Shown: positions 18,635 through 28,487, numbered from the stretch's first letter. The stretch: 64,000 nt of DNA from Renibacterium salmoninarum ATCC 33209 (GCF_000018885.1 NC_010168.1:2790001-2854000), one strand, 5' to 3'. The notes: generated from the letters alone by a model not told the origin. A program made the numbers and translations.

Positions 18635-19474
18635 TTATTCGGAGCTCGATGAGCTGGCACTCGAATTGGCTGCTTCAAGTTCATGCGCCAGTTCGGCAAG
18701 CTCTGCTCCGCCTGCCATTTGGCTAGTAAGTTCAGCCAAAGTCACATCTTTCTTGTCGTAGTAGCCGATCGATGAACCACGCTTAAGCAGCAAAAACCGG
18801 TCACCTACCGGGAAGGCGTGATGTGGGTTGTGTGTGATGAAAACCACACCCAATCCCCGGTCCCGCGCCTGCAAAATATAGCGCAGTACGACGCCGGGCT
18901 GCTTGACACCCAGCGCGGCCGTCGGTTCGTCAAGGATCAGCACTTTGGCACCGAAGCGAACTGCCCGGGCAATCGCGACGCATTGCCGCTCACCGCCGGA
19001 AAGTTGACCTATCGGTTGATCAACATTTCGCAGGTCGATGCCCATGGCAGCTAGCTCTTGCTGGGTAACTTCTTTCATCCGAGCCACGTCAAGCCGCCGG
19101 AATGGCCCGCGGCCGGTAGTTAATTCAGAGCCCAAGAAGAAATTCCGCCAGATCGACATCAGCGGCGCTACGGCAAGGTCTTGATAGACGGTGGCGATGC
19201 CGACGTCGAGCGCTTCTCTCGGTGAGGCGAGCTTACGTTCGGCACCCATGATCCGCAGGCTACCCTCGTCGTGGCTGTGTAATCCAGCAAGAATTTTGAT
19301 CAGCGTCGATTTTCCCGCGCCATTATCACCCAGAACGCAGGTGACTCGGCCGTTGTCCACCGCCATCGTGATGTCCCGCAAAGCGATGATGTTGCCGTAT
19401 CGCTTACCCACGCCGTCGAGCGCAATCAGATGCGCATCAGCATCGGTGAGTGGATCATTCAACTTAGTCGTCAT
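18635..19474 (-). CDS. Sugar ABC transporter ATP-binding protein (FrcA-like)
   Basis: A 279-aa single-domain ATPase: Walker [10 protein letters not shown], signature LSGGERQ, Walker [13 protein letters not shown]-loop ITHNPHHA. The length fits the FrcA-type half-size ATPase used by fructose/inositol importers rather than the double-domain RbsA type. The acidic and Ser-rich C-terminus ([15 protein letters not shown]) is unusual. Last gene of a three-gene minus-strand operon with permease and binding protein, divergent from a dehydrogenase gene at 21706. Confidence 0.9.
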   Translation of the reverse strand: MTTKLNDPLTDADAHLIALDGVGKRYGNIIALRDITMAVDNGRVTCVLGDNGAGKSTLIKILAGLHSHDEGSLRIMGAERKLASPREALDVGIATVYQDLAVAPLMSIWRNFFLGSELTTGRGPFRRLDVARMKEVTQQELAAMGIDLRNVDQPIGQLSGGERQCVAIARAVRFGAKVLILDEPTAALGVKQPGVVLRYILQARDRGLGVVFITHNPHHAFPVGDRFLLLKRGSSIGYYDKKDVTLAELTSQMAGGAELAELAHELEAANSSASSSSSE

Positions 19475-19484
19475 ATCCCTACCC

Positions 19485-20513
19485 CTATTTACGCTCAGCG
19501 CGACGTTTGACCGCCAGGTTCACCAGCGTGGCCAGCAATAACATGAGTCCTAAGAAGAACTTGAACCAGTCTGGATTCCACTGCGCATAGACGATGCCTT
19601 TGTTGGCCATGCCGAAGATAAAGGCCCCGATTGCGCCGCCGATCGCTGAACCATAACCGCCAGTAAGCAAACATCCACCAATTACCGCGGCAATGATGTA
19701 CAGGAACTCATTGCCCACGCCCTCGCCAGATTGCACAGCGCCAAATGCGAAGAGGTTGTGCATACCCAAAAGCCAGCCGCAAAATCCCACACCCATGAAA
19801 AGCCCGATTTTTGTTTTGGCTACTGGCACACCAACCGCGCGAGCGGCGGCCGCGTCACCACCGACGGCAAAAATCCAGTTTCCCACTTTGGTTCGCAGTA
19901 AGATCCACGAGGCAATGGCGACCAAGGCAAGCCAAAAGAACACCGTGATCTGAATATCGACTCCGCCAATGTTCACAGTGGCTGCGAAAATCGATTTGGC
20001 CAGCGCGAACCCATCCATATCTGAAATCCCCGGCGAAGCGACTGAGCCACCAACCAGCCGGGTCAGGCCAAGATTCAGGCCAGTCAGCATCAAAAACGTC
20101 GCCAAAGTAACAATGAAACTAGGCAGTTTGGTTTTGGTGAGAATCCAGCCGTTCAGCATGCCAATTCCGAGCGAGACCACAAGCGCCAGGCCGACGCCGA
20201 CCCAAATGTTGAGCACAAAGTACCAGCTGAATAATGACGCGGTCAGCGCCGAAGAAATCACCGCAACACCGGTCGATAAATCGAATTCGCCGCCAATCAT
20301 CAAAAGCGAGACGCCTACCGCCATGATGCCGATGGTTGATGCGCCATAGAGCACGGTGGCAAAAGAAGCCGGCTGCAGAAACGCCGGTGCCACAATAGCG
20401 AAGAAGACCAGCACCACAATGGCACCAACAAGCGAGCCGATTTCCGGCCTAGCTAAGAAGGACTGCACTCGACCGTGCGGGCGGACTCGTTCATCCGCAA
20501 TTGCCGCGCTCAT
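19485..20513 (-). CDS. Sugar ABC transporter permease
   Basis: A 342-aa membrane protein of the BPD_transp_2 (RbsC/FrcC) family, with about nine to ten hydrophobic segments and the conserved [13 protein letters not shown] and [14 protein letters not shown] (EAA-like loop contacting the ATPase). It starts four bases inside the end of the binding-protein gene (ATGA junction) and is followed by the ATPase gene after ten bases. No lesion is seen. Confidence 0.92.
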   Translation of the reverse strand: MSAAIADERVRPHGRVQSFLARPEIGSLVGAIVVLVFFAIVAPAFLQPASFATVLYGASTIGIMAVGVSLLMIGGEFDLSTGVAVISSALTASLFSWYFVLNIWVGVGLALVVSLGIGMLNGWILTKTKLPSFIVTLATFLMLTGLNLGLTRLVGGSVASPGISDMDGFALAKSIFAATVNIGGVDIQITVFFWLALVAIASWILLRTKVGNWIFAVGGDAAAARAVGVPVAKTKIGLFMGVGFCGWLLGMHNLFAFGAVQSGEGVGNEFLYIIAAVIGGCLLTGGYGSAIGGAIGAFIFGMANKGIVYAQWNPDWFKFFLGLMLLLATLVNLAVKRRAERK

Positions 20514-21532
20514 CGAATTCCGTCTTTCGCAAATTTCAGTATTGAATCAACGTTGTTTTTGTCCACGATCGCCGGGCCGGTAAGCACCGGCTGCCCACCA
20601 CCGATTTCAAAGCCACCACGCAGCTGCTGCCAGAAGTAATCGACGGCCAAGTAACCCTGCAGCCAAGGTTGCTGATCAACCGTGAACGCGATCTTGCCAT
20701 CTTTGATTTGTTGCGCCAAGTCCGGATTGAGATCGAAGGAAGCTATTTTTGCTTTGGAGCCAGTTGCTTCAACAGCCTTGAGCGCAGTCAAAGTGAATGG
20801 CGCACCCAGGCCAATTACGACGTCGGCCGACGTCGTCGCCTGCAGTTTTGAGGTATTTGTCGAGGAAGCCTGAGTCATGTCAGAACCTTGCACATAAAGG
20901 ATCTCGGTGCCGGGGACTTTAGCTTTCACCCCGGCGCATCGATCTTCCAAACCAGCGTTGCCTTGCTCGTGAATCACGCAGATGGGTTGTTTGAAACCTT
21001 CATCAAGTAACTTCTGACCTACGGCCTCGCCCGCGATCCGATCATCTGCACCAATGAAAAGCTTGGCACCAAGTTCCTTCGAAGCTGATTGGCCAGCATT
21101 GATGGCAATTACTGGAATGTTTTGCGCTTTAGCATTAACCAACACAGTTTTCATCGCGTCTGGCTTGGCGAGTGTGACGGCAATACCAGCCACCTTTTGA
21201 CCAATCGCCTGTTGAACAAGTTGTGCTTGCCCAGCACCTTCCGGCTGCGCGGTATAGAGCAGGTTGATATTGTCCTTGGCGGCCGCTTCTTCAGCACCTC
21301 GACGGACAATATCCCAAAAGGTGTCGCCGGGGGCCGAGTGTGAAATCAACGCGATCGTGATCCGCGGCGTCGTGACCACCTGGCCGCCAGTTCCGCCCGC
21401 ATTGGGCTGTGGCCGACCGCCGGCAGATGAACAACCCGCGAGCACTAAGGCTAGGACCACCGGAATTGCCGCTGCCGCCAGCATTTTGGATCTGCGTTTG
21501 GCGCTACCAAATCTTATTGCTCTTGCCTGCAC
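20510..21532 (-). CDS. Sugar ABC transporter substrate-binding lipoprotein
   Basis: Periplasmic-binding-protein-4 fold (RbsB/IbpA-like), 340 aa from the first start. The lipobox is VLAGCSSAGG, Cys at about residue 34. The first residues (QARAIRFGSAKRRSK) make a long basic leader, so the start at MLAAAAIP (residue 17) is an alternative. LISHSAPGDTFWDIVRRGAEEAA and IGADDRIAGEAVGQKLL are ligand-pocket blocks of the family. Substrate could be myo-inositol or another polyol given the divergent inositol-dehydrogenase-like gene; inferred from neighbours only. Confidence 0.9.
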   Translation of the reverse strand: MQARAIRFGSAKRRSKMLAAAAIPVVLALVLAGCSSAGGRPQPNAGGTGGQVVTTPRITIALISHSAPGDTFWDIVRRGAEEAAAKDNINLLYTAQPEGAGQAQLVQQAIGQKVAGIAVTLAKPDAMKTVLVNAKAQNIPVIAINAGQSASKELGAKLFIGADDRIAGEAVGQKLLDEGFKQPICVIHEQGNAGLEDRCAGVKAKVPGTEILYVQGSDMTQASSTNTSKLQATTSADVVIGLGAPFTLTALKAVEATGSKAKIASFDLNPDLAQQIKDGKIAFTVDQQPWLQGYLAVDYFWQQLRGGFEIGGGQPVLTGPAIVDKNNVDSILKFAKDGIR

Positions 21533-21705
21533 GACTAGCTCCCTCGATTGTCGTCGGATGCTGCTCGACCTGCGGGGAAACTACGCTGAACGCCACCCCG
21601 GCCCGGATGTACTCTTCCGACCATAGTGGTGACAAAAGTAACAACTATCAATAGAATGTCCTGACATACTGACATTGTTTCTACTTTCAACATCGAGGTT
21701 GCAGC

Positions 21706-22692
21706 ATGCGCATTGGCGTTATTGGCTTAGGCCGCATCGGTTTAATGCACGCCCAGAATCTCCTCAAGTCACCACGCAGCACCGAGGTGCTTTTTGCTGA
21801 CGCAGTTCCGGAAGCTGCTCAGCAAGCGGCCGCTCAACTAGGCCAAGGGACCGCAGTGGAGCTCGATCAACTATTTTCGGCGCAACCCGAAGCCGTGATC
21901 ATTTCGGCAGCAACTAGCGCACACCGAGAACTTATCGAACGCTCGGTTCTCGCCGGAATTCCGGTTTTCTGCGAGAAGCCAGTTGCACCAAGCTCGCAAG
22001 AGGCACAAGAGCTAGTTGACTTCGTCGCCGCCAATCACGGGATCGTCCAAATTGGGCATCAACGCCGATTCGATGCTGGCTATCTCCGAGCCAGAGCGGA
22101 GTTCTCCTCGGGCAAGCTCGGTCGGCTGCATTCGATCCGCGCCATTACCGCGGATGCCCGCCCGCCCGCGATCCGATTTCTAGCCAGCTCTGACGGCCTC
22201 TTCCGCGACTGCAGCGTGCACGATTTCGACATCATCCGCTGGCTCACCGGACAGGAAATCGTCGAGGGATACGCGAAGGGATCCAACCGTGGAGATCCTG
22301 AAATTGGACAGGTTGGCGACGTTGATACGGCCGTGGCAATGTTCACTCTGGCCGACGGAACACTCGCAACGGTGGTCGCCACGCGATACAACGGCGCCGG
22401 GCACGATGTGCGCTTGGAGCTTCAGGGTAGCGAAGGAACAGCTTGCGTTGGCTTGGACGAGCGCTCCGCACTGCATTCGGTTGAACGTGGAGTCACCTTC
22501 CCGCATAAGTCCGCGCATGAAACTTTTATGGAACGGTTCACTGACGAATATCAGAGCCAACTTGAACATTTTCTAGCGCTAGCACGCGGCGAGGCGGAGA
22601 ACCCTTGCACCGTAGCCGAGTCTGCAGTGGCTTCCCGCATAGCCGATGCAGCTCAGGCTTCGCTCAGCGGCGGACGGCCAGTTCGGACCTAA
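21706..22692 (+). CDS. iolG: Gfo/Idh/MocA-family dehydrogenase, inositol 2-dehydrogenase-like
   Basis: A 328-aa NAD-dependent oxidoreductase. GVIGLGRIGLMHA is the Rossmann motif, CEKPVAPS carries the catalytic Lys, and DCSVHDFDIIRWL holds the Asp-x3-His pair that is catalytic in inositol dehydrogenases. It is divergent from the ABC importer with a 173-bp shared regulatory gap, which supports polyol or inositol use. No other iol genes are present here, so the pathway would have to continue elsewhere. The exact substrate is uncertain. Confidence 0.85.
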   Translation: MRIGVIGLGRIGLMHAQNLLKSPRSTEVLFADAVPEAAQQAAAQLGQGTAVELDQLFSAQPEAVIISAATSAHRELIERSVLAGIPVFCEKPVAPSSQEAQELVDFVAANHGIVQIGHQRRFDAGYLRARAEFSSGKLGRLHSIRAITADARPPAIRFLASSDGLFRDCSVHDFDIIRWLTGQEIVEGYAKGSNRGDPEIGQVGDVDTAVAMFTLADGTLATVVATRYNGAGHDVRLELQGSEGTACVGLDERSALHSVERGVTFPHKSAHETFMERFTDEYQSQLEHFLALARGEAENPCTVAESAVASRIADAAQASLSGGRPVRT

Positions 22693-22703
22693 CCCCTGAA
22701 CAC

Positions 22704-22754
22704 AAAAGCGACGGCAGCTCAGCATCGACTGAATGCTGAACGGCCGTCGCTTTT
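22704..22754. terminator. Bidirectional terminator
   Basis: AAAAGCGACGGC / GCCGTCGCTTTT ends enclose an inner CAGCAT / ATGCTG stem. A and T runs on both sides fit a terminator working for both convergent genes. Confidence 0.85.
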
Positions 22755-22762
22755 CAGATTTA

Positions 22763-24556
22763 CTACTTCTTGAGCAACTCAGTTCCATAAGCCGGGAAGT
22801 TCGGGCTTCCCCAGCCGGTGGCCTTGTCAAAGCCAGCAGTTACTGCGTAAGAGCTGGACTTGCCAACGATGCTATTGGTGCCGGAAGTGATGTCGTGAAA
22901 CGCCGAAGGATTGGCGGCAGCGGCCTTGTAGATTGCCGGGTTGACGTTGCCGAAGCCTACGCTTCCACCACCCTGGTTGCTTACTAGGGCAAGGAATCCG
23001 GCATTCAGCGGTGCCGCAGCGCTGGTTCCTGCGGATGCGCTCCAACCTTCACCGAGGTCGTTTCCGTTTGAATCGTAGTTCTCCGAATAAATGGAGTACT
23101 GGAATTCCGCAGCAGCTGACGAAATATCCGGCACCTGACGTTTCTGCGAGGTGTTTACACCGGCGCCGGTCTGCCATGAGGGGCGGGCGAAGAAGGTCGA
23201 GACGCCACCACCAGTGGCGCCTCGCCAGGTGTCGCCGGACTTCACGTAGTCATTCCAAACTGCTTCACCGGCCCATGCGCCAGTGTTTGAATCGATCGAG
23301 AGTCTTGTTCCGCCAACGCCGGTGACGTTGGGATCCGAAGAAGGCGAATCAACAGTCAATTTGGCGTCGTTGTTGTTCGACCAGTCATCGGAAGCACCGT
23401 GATCGCCGGAGGCAGACAAAATGGTCTGACCCTGCGCAGTAGCCTGTTTGAAGATGTTCGATAGTGCCGTGATATGACTCTGAGTGGATTGGTTCTCCGC
23501 GTTGCCCCAGCTTGAGGAGACAATCGAGGCCTTGTTGTCGTTGATAATTGCGGTGTAGAGATCAATATCAGCGGCATCGGTATTCGGTGCTTGGTAGTTC
23601 AAAATCGAAGCCTTCGGAGCGACTGCGTGCAGTACCTGAATGTCCAGGCCCACTTCGCCTTGTCCTTCATCCGGGGTTCCCGGACCGCCGTCGACGTTCA
23701 CATCTTGGAGCGTGGCTGCGGAGATGTTGTATTGCGTGTTGTAAGTGGTGACATGGCTTTGCTTGTGGCCAGAGAATTCAACCAAGGCGATGGTCTGCCC
23801 GGCGCCTTGCGCGGCACCTGAGATCGACGCGGTGTTGTAACCGCTGTTAAGTTCTTTCGGCGTAAAGCCACCTTTGACTCCGCTGCCCTTATCAGTTACG
23901 GCCTTAGCCTCCGTCTGAAGGGTAGCGGCGTCAACTGGCGCCTTATACGAAGCTGGCCGAAGGATTTTGCCCTCGTCGGTTAATCCAGAAACATCAGTGA
24001 TCAGACCAGCCAAGCTCTGCGGAACCTTGACATCGCTGTCTGCGCCGGTGAAGTCTGTTCCGGTCTGCGAATCCCGGTACTGCGAAAGATTAGTTTTGAA
24101 AAGGTTCTGCAGTTGCGAGACATTTCCTGAAGCAGACACATAGTGATTGCCTGGGCCTACCGCATCGATCGACAATCCTTTTGCTTTCAAAACGGCAGCC
24201 ACAGAATCAACTTCTGCCTGAGTCGGCGCGAAGCGTGCCGCATACTCTGCTGAAGTCAAGAAGTGGCGGTACTGCGGCGAAGCCGGATCATTGACGTTTG
24301 CCAGAAGAGCATCTAAAATGGCGACATTGTGTGGCGCAAGCGAGACCTTGATTGTACGTTGCTGCTGCGCGGGAGCCGCGTCCAGACGCTGGGAGTGCGA
24401 AACTCGAGGTGAGCTTGATCCCGCAATTCCCTGCACGACGTCGGGCGAGGGTGACGGGGTTGCGGCCACCGAAGTGCCGGCAAAGGCCAGGACGATGGCC
24501 GGAACGGCCAAGCCTGCAATAACCGAGCCGCGAGCGCGGACTCTATTCTTCTTCAC
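22763..24556 (-). CDS. Secreted S53 family serine-carboxyl protease (sedolisin/kumamolisin-like)
   Basis: A 597-aa preproprotein: signal peptide (residues 1-32, ending SVAA), a pro-domain with the usual YRHFLTSAEYAARFAPT block (about 65-200) and a subtilisin-fold catalytic domain. The Glu and Asp of the catalytic triad are in GEVGLDIQVL, the oxyanion Asp in SASGDHGASDD and the nucleophile Ser in SAGTSAAAPLN. The C-terminal HDITSGTN and GFDKATGWGSPN form the calcium site. The start is GTG. All active residues are present, so an active extracellular protease, often acid-stable, is expected. A second secreted protease lies 1.6 kb away. Confidence 0.95.
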   Translation of the reverse strand: MKKNRVRARGSVIAGLAVPAIVLAFAGTSVAATPSPSPDVVQGIAGSSSPRVSHSQRLDAAPAQQQRTIKVSLAPHNVAILDALLANVNDPASPQYRHFLTSAEYAARFAPTQAEVDSVAAVLKAKGLSIDAVGPGNHYVSASGNVSQLQNLFKTNLSQYRDSQTGTDFTGADSDVKVPQSLAGLITDVSGLTDEGKILRPASYKAPVDAATLQTEAKAVTDKGSGVKGGFTPKELNSGYNTASISGAAQGAGQTIALVEFSGHKQSHVTTYNTQYNISAATLQDVNVDGGPGTPDEGQGEVGLDIQVLHAVAPKASILNYQAPNTDAADIDLYTAIINDNKASIVSSSWGNAENQSTQSHITALSNIFKQATAQGQTILSASGDHGASDDWSNNNDAKLTVDSPSSDPNVTGVGGTRLSIDSNTGAWAGEAVWNDYVKSGDTWRGATGGGVSTFFARPSWQTGAGVNTSQKRQVPDISSAAAEFQYSIYSENYDSNGNDLGEGWSASAGTSAAAPLNAGFLALVSNQGGGSVGFGNVNPAIYKAAAANPSAFHDITSGTNSIVGKSSSYAVTAGFDKATGWGSPNFPAYGTELLKK

Positions 24557-24841
24557 GATGATTTAACTTTCAGACGAGCGAAAACTTGCTTTGACCTCCG
24601 AAAGCTTTCACTCGACTCTGAACGTTCGCTGAGAGTTTCACCCCAACCACTTGAGAACATCGCAAAAAGTCGACTATGTGTCTCTTTTCACGGCTCTTTA
24701 CGTCAAAAGACTCGAATATCAGCCCGCGCGAAACCTGCCGCAATGATCGATCGTGCTCCGCTACCGAATTCGCCGATTAGACATTCCAGCGAATTTATAG
24801 GCAATTACTACTACCTTTTACCAAATTTTAAGGAGATACTT
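24557..24841. other. Divergent intergenic region between protease and PLP enzyme
   Basis: About 285 bases, AT-richer than the genes, with promoters presumably for both sides. I see no strong -35/-10 pair, no riboswitch I recognise and no clear long hairpin. Confidence 0.4.
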
Positions 24842-24862
24842 ATGCCCATTGACCGCAGATAG
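24842..24862 (+). other. Possible 6-codon leader ORF
   Basis: ATG-CCC-ATT-GAC-CGC-AGA-TAG sits behind a good AAGGAG site (24830-24835), ending 15 bases before the ATG of the PLP-enzyme gene, which has its own AAGGAG. It contains no Cys or Met codons beyond the start, so a classic attenuator sensing the end product is not indicated; coupling or chance is possible. Confidence 0.3.
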
Positions 24863-24877
24863 TCCACAAGGAGTAGC

Positions 24878-26041
24878 ATGCATTCCCTCGACACTATGGC
24901 CGTCCACGCCGGCCGCGACGGGCTCACCGAACAAGGTGTTCACACGGTACCGATCGACCTCTCAACAACCGCACCCTTGCCTTCGGTTCACGATGGCGGA
25001 CTTGCCTACGAGCAGATGGCCACTGGCGATATGCATCAAGCGGGGCAGAGCACCGTTTATCAGCGACTTTGGAACCCCACCGTGGCTCGCTTCGAAGCAG
25101 GTGTTGCCACTTTGGAAGGCGCAGCGGAAGCTGTTGCTTTCGCAACCGGCATGGCCGCCCTCAGTGCGGCGTTGCTCGCCGTCGTCGCCACTGGGAAGAA
25201 GCACATCGTCGCCGTTCGCCCGCTGTACGGCGGCAGTGACCACATTTTGGCCGCTGGCCTACTGGGCACTGAGGTGACTTTTGTATCACCCGAGGAGGTG
25301 CCCGGCGCGCTGCGTGCGGATACTGGCCTAGTCGTGGTCGAGACTCCAGCCAATCCGAGTTTGGAACTGGTAAATATCGCGAATTTGGTGGCGGCAACGG
25401 ATGGCGTTCCGGTGCTTGTCGACAACACCTTTGCCAGCCCTATTCTGCAACAACCGCTGATACACGGGGCCAGCATGGTGTTGCACAGTGCCACGAAGTT
25501 CTTGGGCGGCCACGGTGACGCGATGGGCGGCGTAATAGCGGCTGAACCAGTGTGGACGGAGCGACTTCGCCGGGTCCGCGCGGTTACCGGCGGCATTCTG
25601 ACGCCGTGGACCGCTTACCTTTTGCACCGCGGCTTGGCTACCTTGCCAATTCGAATCCGTGCGCAACAAGAGACTGCCGGGAAAATTGCTTCTGCTCTGG
25701 TTGAGCATGAACTAATCAGCAAAGTCTTTTACCCCGGATTGCCGGAATGCGACCCGATGGGGCTCATTGGCACCCAAATGCTTGGCCCGGGATCATTGGT
25801 GGCATTTGAGCTACCCAGCGCCGAGCACGCTGAGCGAGTTCCCGGAGCTACTCGACTGATCACGCACGCGGTGTCGCTAGGCGGTATCGATACCCTCGTT
25901 CAACACCCGGCCGGCTTAACACACCGGCCGGTAGTAGCCGAGGCCAAACCGCATGCCAATCTGCTTCGGTTGTCGATCGGGCTAGAAGGCGCCGACGACG
26001 TTGCGGCCGATTTGCTGCAGGCCATAGAAAGCACTCGCTAA
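24878..26041 (+). CDS. Cystathionine gamma-synthase/lyase-family PLP enzyme
   Basis: A 387-aa member of the Cys/Met metabolism PLP-dependent group. The PLP lysine lies in LHSATKFLGGHGDAMGG, the PLP-phosphate contact in GMAALSAALLA, and VDNTFASPILQQPL is typical. The family includes cystathionine gamma-synthase, gamma-lyase and methionine gamma-lyase, and I cannot separate these by eye. AAGGAG is nine bases before the ATG. It stands between two divergently or convergently placed protease genes and is not in an evident operon. Confidence 0.85.
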   Translation: MHSLDTMAVHAGRDGLTEQGVHTVPIDLSTTAPLPSVHDGGLAYEQMATGDMHQAGQSTVYQRLWNPTVARFEAGVATLEGAAEAVAFATGMAALSAALLAVVATGKKHIVAVRPLYGGSDHILAAGLLGTEVTFVSPEEVPGALRADTGLVVVETPANPSLELVNIANLVAATDGVPVLVDNTFASPILQQPLIHGASMVLHSATKFLGGHGDAMGGVIAAEPVWTERLRRVRAVTGGILTPWTAYLLHRGLATLPIRIRAQQETAGKIASALVEHELISKVFYPGLPECDPMGLIGTQMLGPGSLVAFELPSAEHAERVPGATRLITHAVSLGGIDTLVQHPAGLTHRPVVAEAKPHANLLRLSIGLEGADDVAADLLQAIESTR

Positions 26042-26054
26042 GCGATCTAAAAGC

Positions 26055-26092
26055 AAAGCGCCGGTTGCCTCTCGCGAGAAAACCGGCGCTTT
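26055..26092. terminator. Bidirectional terminator
   Basis: The 12-bp perfect stem AAAGCGCCGGTT / AACCGGCGCTTT has a 14-base loop and lies between the convergent PLP-enzyme and M4 protease genes. Confidence 0.85.
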
Positions 26093-26106
26093 CTAGCTAT
26101 CTCAGG

Positions 26107-27753
26107 TTATTTGATGCCGACTGCCTTGATGGCGTTGGCTACCTGGGTGCAGTTTGCTGCGGTGGTTCCTGCAACGTTGTTAGAAACGTTTGCACTGCAA
26201 GCAGAGTTCAAAGCCTTACCCAAGCTCGAGTAAGTCGCATTTGCGGTCAACTGTCGCTGTGCGGCCCAGTAAAGCTGAGCGGCCTTAGCAATGCCAATTC
26301 CGGTCACGGTCTGGCCGTTGAAAGTCTGGCCGTCAGTGATCAAGAATGCGAGCTTGTTGCCCACACCGCTGTTGGAGTGAACTCCACCCTGGTCATTGTT
26401 GTCGTTCGGGTTGGTAGCGGTTGGCTTCCAGTTGGAGCCCTTATAGATCGCCGGTTCACCGTACTTTCCGGGATCTTTCATGCTCCGGATCACACCAAGG
26501 CTGCTGCCTTCGCCGATTGCCCAGCGGTTAGCTGCAGTGTCATCCGAGCTGCCGTTGCTCAAGTCGATGAACTCGCCGAATACATCGGACATCGATTCGT
26601 TGATTGCGCCAGATTCATTTGCATAGACCAAACCATTGGTCTTTTCGGTCACGCCGTGCGTCAGTTCGTGGCCGGTAATGTCGTCGGTGGTCACGCCTTG
26701 GCCGTAGGTCATCTGGCCGTTGTACCAGAAAGCATTAGCGAACGGGCACTGCTCGCCGTTCTGGCTGTCAGTCACGCAGATCCGGACCACGGCACGCATT
26801 GCCTTGCCCAAACCGTCGCCTTCATCGTTGCCAATAAGTGCGGTCAGATCATTGGCCTTAGTGTTTGCACCGTAAAACGACGCAGTGTCATTCAGAAAGT
26901 TGTAAACCGAGTTCACATCGGCCACTGACGATGCAGCTTGGCCTTCAATGCGCGTCGGCTTATTGGCCTGAGTCTTGCCACACTTCAACAGAGCATCTGC
27001 ATTACTAGCTTCAAGATCGATGACCTTCGAGTTCGCATCGCAGACCACGCGGTTGATGTCCTTGCGATCGGTGCGGTCATTCAAGATAGCGCCGTCGTTG
27101 GCAGCTACCGTGAGCACCCGCGATTCTGCGAATCCAGTGGTGAAGCTGAACTGGTACGCCGGGACTGCAACGGAGCCTGTAGCTCCCTTGCCGATAAGAA
27201 CGGCGTCGAACCAGATTGCTTTCTGGTCAACAAGCGAGATCGCGCTGGCGTCTTTGCCAGCTGAGGCGATCTTGGTTGCCGAAGCCAGGGCTGCTGCTTG
27301 GCCTGCGGCCAGATCAGCCGGGAAAGCACCCTTAGTAGCAGAGGTGACTGCACCAATTGCCGAGGTAACAGCGCCCTGACCATCAAGGACCTCAGTAATT
27401 GACGAGCCCAGCACCGGGATGCCTGCGATGTTCTGCGTGAACCGCTTGATGTAGTTGTTCGATGAATCATTCAGGCTGAAATCGCTACCTGGCGCGCTCA
27501 CAAACAAGTTCTTAAGGCCGGGGATTATGGCGCTAGTCTGAGCCGATCGTGCCGAACTCATCGGCGCAGACTTGATGGCAGATTTGAAAGTGATCTGCTC
27601 TACATTTCCTTGCGCGGAGAACTCGGTAACGACGTTAGACGAGTCAAGGCTGCCCACCGAGGGGTCAGCGGCTTGAGTGGCGCCCGCGAGCTGCGTTGTA
27701 CACAGCATGCCAACAGCCAAAGCTATGCCAGTTACGGCGTAGTACTTTTTCAT
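26107..27753 (-). CDS. Secreted M4 family zinc metalloprotease (thermolysin-like)
   Basis: A 548-aa preproprotein: signal peptide (1-29), propeptide with FTP/PepSY-type repeats (about 45-250) and thermolysin-like catalytic domain. Zinc site HELTHGVTE (His362, Glu363, His366) with third ligand Glu386 in GAINESMSD; proton-donor His459 in GGVHSNSGVGN. Two cysteine pairs may form disulfides. All catalytic residues are present. Members of this family act as exoproteases and virulence factors in many bacteria; in this window it pairs with the S53 enzyme as a second broad-specificity exported protease. Confidence 0.95.
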   Translation of the reverse strand: MKKYYAVTGIALAVGMLCTTQLAGATQAADPSVGSLDSSNVVTEFSAQGNVEQITFKSAIKSAPMSSARSAQTSAIIPGLKNLFVSAPGSDFSLNDSSNNYIKRFTQNIAGIPVLGSSITEVLDGQGAVTSAIGAVTSATKGAFPADLAAGQAAALASATKIASAGKDASAISLVDQKAIWFDAVLIGKGATGSVAVPAYQFSFTTGFAESRVLTVAANDGAILNDRTDRKDINRVVCDANSKVIDLEASNADALLKCGKTQANKPTRIEGQAASSVADVNSVYNFLNDTASFYGANTKANDLTALIGNDEGDGLGKAMRAVVRICVTDSQNGEQCPFANAFWYNGQMTYGQGVTTDDITGHELTHGVTEKTNGLVYANESGAINESMSDVFGEFIDLSNGSSDDTAANRWAIGEGSSLGVIRSMKDPGKYGEPAIYKGSNWKPTATNPNDNNDQGGVHSNSGVGNKLAFLITDGQTFNGQTVTGIGIAKAAQLYWAAQRQLTANATYSSLGKALNSACSANVSNNVAGTTAANCTQVANAIKAVGIK

Positions 27754-28205
27754 AAACCTATTCCTAAGTTAGAGAAAGCTATCAGTAAACATCTTTGATT
27801 ACTGAACAGGATTTCCACATAATTAAAACCGCAATATTCCTATTGCGGTTTTCAAAGACTGTGAAAAATCTATGTTTGAAGCTTGTATGAGCTGTCATTC
27901 CGCGTCGATACTAGGTAGTCAACTGCCAGAAAACTCCCAGGAATGAGCAATACCAGCTTTTCGGCAGCACTTTCAATCAATCGAGATCAGATTCCGGCAC
28001 CAATTTATCCTGCAGATTTTAAGCTATTAGAAATCATTGTTTTTAATAATAGGAATCATTAGCAGATGGCTCCCTGGTGCTGGTCAAGATCTCGTTCGAT
28101 TCATTGACTATTTCCCGCTGGAAAAACCGCATTGATGGGACAAGATGTTTTATCCCGCTGCAGCGTACTGCTCGGTGGGACATCGTTTCGGGGCTAAAAC
28201 CAAAA
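27754..28205. other. 452-bp AT-rich region without a gene
   Basis: Upstream of the M4 protease (minus) and downstream of tRNA-Lys (minus). It is clearly AT-richer than the surrounding genes. It contains a perfect 12-bp hairpin at 27825-27852 (AAAACCGCAATA / TATTGCGGTTTT, loop TTCC) that could stop transcripts on either strand before the protease promoter. No other structure or ORF is supported. Confidence 0.5.
27825..27852. terminator. Terminator-like hairpin upstream of the M4 protease
   Basis: The perfect 12-bp stem has a TTCC loop and A and T runs at its base. On the minus strand it lies about 70 bases before the protease start, so it may insulate that gene or sit in its 5' leader. Confidence 0.6.
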
Positions 28206-28233
28206 GCTCCGGTTCAGAGTTCTGAACCGGAGC
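28206..28233 (-). terminator. Terminator of tRNA-Lys
   Basis: The 13-bp perfect stem GCTCCGGTTCAGA / TCTGAACCGGAGC with a two-base centre is followed on the minus strand by TTTTG, directly after the tRNA 3' end. Confidence 0.85.
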
Positions 28234-28235
28234 AG

Positions 28236-28311
28236 TGGTGGGCCCTGAGGGGCTCGAACCCTCGACCCACGGATTAAAAGTCCGATGCTCTACCATCTGA
28301 GCTAAAGGCCC
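28236..28311 (-). tRNA. tRNA-Lys (anticodon UUU)
   Basis: On the minus strand GGGCCTT opens the acceptor stem, pairing with AGGGCCC (one G-U). GCTC / GAGC closes the D arm, the anticodon loop is CTTTTAA, and the T arm is GAGGG-TTCGAGC-CCCTC. The CCA end is encoded (28236-28238). The anticodon stem has a U-U mismatch at its base (27-43). A strong terminator follows. Confidence 0.97.
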
Positions 28312-28487
28312 CGACCAGTCCGCAACCAGGCTCTCCAGTGATCTGAAATGCCTGAAGCAAATGGACGTTAATACCTTACCCCACACCATGCCGTCGTCGA
28401 GAATCGAGTACCCAATTCGGCCAAAATCGGCCAATTTGCAACCTAAGTGTTCTCGACCGCACCTGTGCACAGGAGTATCGTCAAATC

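Noticed and set aside
26065..26928. Long plus-strand frame opposite the M4 protease, and similar long frames opposite pstS and clpC
   Set aside because: The opposite strands encode conserved, motif-bearing proteins; the antisense frames match no family and have no ribosome-binding sites.
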